A stretch of 6,602 nt of DNA from Elusimicrobiota bacterium (lineage in GTDB: Bacteria; Elusimicrobiota; Elusimicrobia; UBA1565; UBA9628): contig JAHFCD010000136.1 in NCBI GenBank assembly GCA_023249695.1, positions 1 to 6,602 on the forward strand, written 5' to 3'. Of the stretch, positions 6,169 to 6,602 are shown one piece after another (the first letter of the stretch is position 1; every line of letters starts with the position of its first letter). The notes under the pieces were generated by a model. The model saw nothing but the letters and a program-made list of their open reading frames with translations, did not search any database and was not told the origin of the DNA. The translations under genes and the position numbers were made by a program.

Positions 6169-6564
6169 ATGCGCGTCCTCCTCGCCGTTTTCGCCGCCCT
6201 CTGCCTGTGCGCGCCGGCCTCCGCGTGGGAAGCGAAGGCGGCCAAGGTCGCGGCGCGCCTGAGCGTCCCCCGCACGCCCGCGGCGGCCCGTCAATGGCGC
6301 AAGCCCGGCTGGGCCAAGAAAATACGCGCGCCGGAGGAGAAGGTCGCCTGGTCCGAAAGCCGCGGCGGCAAGACCTATCTGTTCGGCGTGGGCCTCGTCC
6401 GCGGCGTGGACAATCCCGCCCTGCGCGCGACGATGGCCGGGGACCGCGCCCGGGCGAGCCTGCTCGAGGACAAGGCGAGCGCGGCGCTCGAAGGCTCCGA
6501 GATCCTCGACTGGTACCTGGACCGCCGCGGCGACATGTACGCCCTCGCCGTTCTGGTTCGCTGA
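6169..6564 (+). CDS. Small secreted protein resembling the LPP20 family, function unknown
   Basis: The protein has 131 residues. Residues 1-19 form a classic signal peptide: Met-Arg, a Leu/Ala/Val/Phe core, then ASA before Trp20, so signal peptidase I cleavage and a periplasmic or outer location are likely. I start at ATG 6169 because the in-frame ATG at 6133 would put a polar leader before the signal peptide. After a basic Ala/Arg/Lys-rich stretch (20-57), residues 61-131 look like the LPP20 lipoprotein family: YLFGVGLVRGVDNPALRA at 70-87, DRARASLL at 92-99 and the end strand GSEILDWYLDRRGDMYALAV (109-128). In longer relatives I recall, several dozen residues separate these two halves; here only about ten do. 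The Cys residues at 12 and 14 lack a proper lipobox. Family assignment is from memory of the pattern. It lies 70 bases after mlaD with its own -10-like box, so it is probably a separate unit. Confidence 0.72.
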   Translation: MRVLLAVFAALCLCAPASAWEAKAAKVAARLSVPRTPAAARQWRKPGWAKKIRAPEEKVAWSESRGGKTYLFGVGLVRGVDNPALRATMAGDRARASLLEDKASAALEGSEILDWYLDRRGDMYALAVLVR

Positions 6565-6565
6565 C

Positions 6566-6581
6566 TCGAACGCTTGTTCGA
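6566..6581 (+). repeat. Short inverted repeat after the LPP20-like gene, overlapping a -35 box
   Basis: TCGAAC (6566-6571) and GTTCGA (6576-6581) form a perfect six-base inverted repeat around GCTT, beginning two bases after the stop codon. It has no T-run, so termination is doubtful. Its right arm covers most of the -35 box of the next promoter, so it could instead be an operator half-site pair. A repeat of this size can arise by chance. Confidence 0.35.
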
Positions 6582-6602
6582 AACCGGAAAATCCGCTATA
6601 CT
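6574..6602 (+). promoter_or_regulatory. Housekeeping sigma-type promoter reading out of the window
   Basis: TTGTTC (6574-6579, four of six to TTGACA) is followed after exactly 17 bases by TATACT (6597-6602, five of six to TATAAT). The spacer is AT-richer than its surroundings, and the boxes lie in noncoding sequence just after the preceding stop. The transcription start and the gene it serves lie beyond the window. It is the best promoter match seen here. Confidence 0.62.

Noticed and set aside
6199..6213. Possible lipoprotein signal at Cys12 or Cys14 of the LPP20-like protein
   Set aside because: The residues before each Cys (A-L and C-L) do not fit a lipobox, which needs a small residue directly before Cys. 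ASA before Trp20 is a better signal peptidase I site.
1..6602. CRISPR arrays, tRNA or rRNA genes, insertion sequences, integration sites
   Set aside because: I saw no spaced direct repeats, tRNA-like cloverleaf arms, transposase motifs or terminal inverted repeats. Coding genes fill almost the whole window.

Overview
This is a 6.6-kb stretch of a GC-rich genome with dense, strongly G/C-ending codon use. It comes from a bacterium with two membranes, because it encodes an MCE-type lipid transport system. All recognisable genes lie on the + strand. Gene order and content suggest a Gram-negative-type lineage that is neither an enterobacterium nor a typical gammaproteobacterium. GC-rich Elusimicrobiota or deltaproteobacteria-like groups are possible hosts, but this assignment is weak and rests on gene style only.

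Layout: the 3' end of rpsR (bS18, zinc-ribbon form, 1-198), rplI (bL9, 221-667), dnaB (replicative helicase, 679-2076), alr (alanine racemase, 2076-3182), mlaE (lipid ABC permease, 3179-3967), mlaF (its ATPase, 3967-4767), mlaD (MCE protein with a long helical arm and a C-terminal beta-rich domain, 4767-6098), a 70-base intergenic region with hairpins and a -10-like box, then a small secreted protein resembling the LPP20 family (6169-6564). The window closes on a well-formed promoter (-35 at 6574-6579, -10 at 6597-6602) for a gene outside it.

From dnaB to mlaD every junction is an overlap of 1 or 4 bases, so ribosomal proteins, replication helicase, peptidoglycan precursor synthesis and outer-membrane lipid traffic appear to form one translationally coupled unit. 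An AT-rich patch inside alr could be an internal promoter for the mla genes.

The most interesting item is MlaD. At 443 residues it is far longer than the roughly 180-residue E. coli protein. Its order is one membrane helix, one MCE domain, about 130 mostly helical residues, then about 185 residues of alternating, aromatic-rich beta sequence. This matches the elongated MlaD described in the diderm Firmicute Veillonella parvula, where one protein bridges inner and outer membranes. No mlaB, mlaC or mlaA is present beside it, as expected for a minimal MlaEFD bridge system. This is therefore likely a further instance of a recently described architecture rather than a wholly new system. The small LPP20-like protein, with its apparently shortened core and predicted leaderless mRNA, is the least characterised gene here.
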